From positions 1-64,000 of the forward strand of contig JAPLFG010000005.1 in assembly GCA_026390795.1 (NCBI GenBank): a stretch of 64,000 bases of DNA, in the 5' to 3' direction. The notes beneath the pieces are model-generated. The model had not been told where the DNA came from, did not search any database, and saw nothing but the letters and a program-made list of their open reading frames with translations. Below are positions 62,785 through 64,000 of the stretch, in pieces. Numbering within the stretch: position 1 is the stretch's first letter; each line of letters opens with the position of its first letter. Origin of the DNA: Ignavibacteriales bacterium (GTDB lineage Bacteria > Bacteroidota > Ignavibacteria > Ignavibacteriales > Melioribacteraceae). Both the position numbers and the translations under genes were made by a program.

Positions 62785-64000
62785 TCAATTTGCTTTTTGA
62801 AGCAATTTCATAAATTCATTTGCATTTACAAATCCTGTCAATCTCTCAACTTCTTCTCCTTTCGCATTTATTATCAATACAGTCGGCATACCAACAATTT
62901 TGAATTTGTTTCGCAATTTCTCGGTTTCGTCGGAAACAGTTTGGGTCATATCTACTTTATAAGTTGTAAAATTGCCTAAACTGCTTAAAACCCGCGGATC
63001 AGAGAAAGTTAATGCATCAAGTTCTTTACATGGGATACACCAATCTGCGTAAAAATCTACTACCATTCTTTCGTTATTTTTTAATGACGCTTCATATTTC
63101 ACTTCACTGAATTTCTGCCATTCCGGTTCTAAGTTTTTGGTAGGAATCAAAGCGTAGATCGAAACGGCCATCACGAGAATTGAAAAAACAATTTTGAAGA
63201 TACGAAATGTCTTCACATTGTTTGCCATCTTGTCTATTAACAACAAATAAAGAGAAGCTATAATTCCAAAGAGAGGAAGAAGATATTTATTCAATTCCTT
63301 CGGGATTATCGGGCCAATAAAATAAATTGCCATTCCTAGAAGAAGGAATCCGAAAATGTGTTTTACTCCTTCCATCCAATCGCCGGCGCGAGGAAGTTTT
63401 TTAATCTTACCGGAAAATAAAGCTAAGAGCAAATATGGAAATCCAAGACCTAATGCCATCACAAAAAACATTAAAAAGCCGTAAAGCGGATCTCCTTTTG
63501 CGGCAACATATGTAACCAAGCCGAGAACAAAAGGACCAATACAAGGCGCGGCAACAATTCCCATGGTCAAACCCATGAAGAAAGCACCGAACATTCCGCC
63601 CTTTGCACCGCCGGCTTTCATAACCCATGAATCCGGCAATTTAAATTCGTAAACACCAAACTGACTTAATGCCAGCAAAACAAATAGCAGAGCGATTCCA
63701 ATTATTACAAACATATTCTGCATCAACGTACCAAAAATGGCACCGCTGAGTGATGTTACAACACCGATTACTGAGTACGTGAGAGACATTCCGAGTACAT
63801 AAAGAATTCCCAGAAGAAAAAGTCTGCGTGTGCTTCCTTCACTCTGTCCGCCGAAATATCCAATTGTAATTGGAATGAGGGGATAAACACACGGAGTTAA
63901 GTTCAAAGCTAGACCGCCGATAAAAACAAAAATCAAACTTAAAAAGAGACCGCTCTTTTCAAGTGTTGAACCAATTGAAGCATCATCTTTCTTTTCAATA
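62785..64000 (-). CDS. dsbD: DsbD/CcdA-like thiol:disulfide interchange protein (partial, runs off right edge)
   Basis: This inner-membrane reductant conduit lacks its N-terminus in the window: the frame stays open to the edge, with IEKKDDASIGSTLEKSGLFLS preceding the first helix. About eight helices of the CcdA-type domain follow, with the redox cysteine pair in LNLTPCVYPL and VAAPCIGPFVLG. The C-terminal thioredoxin domain has VVDFYADWCIPCKELD. It passes electrons from cytoplasmic thioredoxin to periplasmic disulfides. A TTG at 63936 could be mistaken for the start. Confidence 0.9.
   Translation of the reverse strand, partial: IEKKDDASIGSTLEKSGLFLSLIFVFIGGLALNLTPCVYPLIPITIGYFGGQSEGSTRRLFLLGILYVLGMSLTYSVIGVVTSLSGAIFGTLMQNMFVIIGIALLFVLLALSQFGVYEFKLPDSWVMKAGGAKGGMFGAFFMGLTMGIVAAPCIGPFVLGLVTYVAAKGDPLYGFLMFFVMALGLGFPYLLLALFSGKIKKLPRAGDWMEGVKHIFGFLLLGMAIYFIGPIIPKELNKYLLPLFGIIASLYLLLIDKMANNVKTFRIFKIVFSILVMAVSIYALIPTKNLEPEWQKFSEVKYEASLKNNERMVVDFYADWCIPCKELDALTFSDPRVLSSLGNFTTYKVDMTQTVSDETEKLRNKFKIVGMPTVLIINAKGEEVERLTGFVNANEFMKLLQKAN

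Overview
The window looks like a chromosomal segment of a low-GC, Gram-negative, probably anaerobic or facultative bacterium of the Bacteroidota-Ignavibacteria-Chlorobiota group. Ignavibacteria is my best guess. The reasons are two 2-oxoacid:ferredoxin oxidoreductases, [FeFe]-hydrogenase maturases, a fused 2-oxoacid dehydrogenase E1, LolCDE, TolC and porin-type outer-membrane genes, and two sites matching the Bacteroidetes-type promoter -7 element TAnnTTTG. The taxonomic call is inference, because no rRNA or ribosomal protein gene is present.

Layout. 0-13 kb (minus strand): the 5' part of atpD; a REP-associated transposase with palindromes around and inside it; a korDABC oxidoreductase operon; then a block lpdA-lipB-E1-E2-lipA that holds a whole 2-oxoacid dehydrogenase complex together with both lipoylation enzymes; then an EamA transporter and endonuclease III. 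13-22 kb: a phosphohexomutase (plus strand), a MazEF pair, DUF3795, a TPR lipoprotein with a DUF58 protein, hydE, hydG and an LD-carboxypeptidase.

22-34 kb is a phosphate region with two complete Pst systems in tandem. System 1 is pstS-pstC-pstA-pstB2-pstB1-phoU. System 2 is porin-pstS-pstC-pstA-pstB-phoU plus a small unknown gene. An RsbU-type phosphatase lies between them. System 2 is preceded by a four-repeat, 11-bp-phased PHO-box-like site and a TAnnTTTG element. In system 1 the two ATPases have complementary degenerate motifs, as expected for an asymmetric heterodimer with one canonical and one degenerate ATP site.

34-40 kb is accessory DNA: an SRPBCC protein, a quinone-oxidoreductase-like dehydrogenase, small membrane proteins, a truncated outer-membrane protein, a Phd/ParE pair, a SnoaL-like secreted protein and a HEPN-type protein. 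Here I find an integron-like cassette array without an integrase. Two long (about 190-200 bp) related attC-like sites lie 3' of the SnoaL-like and HEPN genes. The R'' end of each is perfectly complementary (12 and 11 bp) to the 5' boundary of its own cassette.

40-47 kb: an RND tripartite efflux operon, an acyltransferase and a tRNA cluster (Pro, Arg, His, Glu, and a tRNA-Glu pseudogene with an inserted short repeat). 47-57 kb (plus strand): lolC-lolE-lolD, several small VOC, HIT and DUF1801 genes, a large M16 peptidase with a strong terminator, and a LysE transporter. 57-64 kb (minus strand): leucyl aminopeptidase, a DHH phosphoesterase, a two-subunit 2-oxoacid:ferredoxin oxidoreductase, and a DsbD-like reductase that runs off the right edge.
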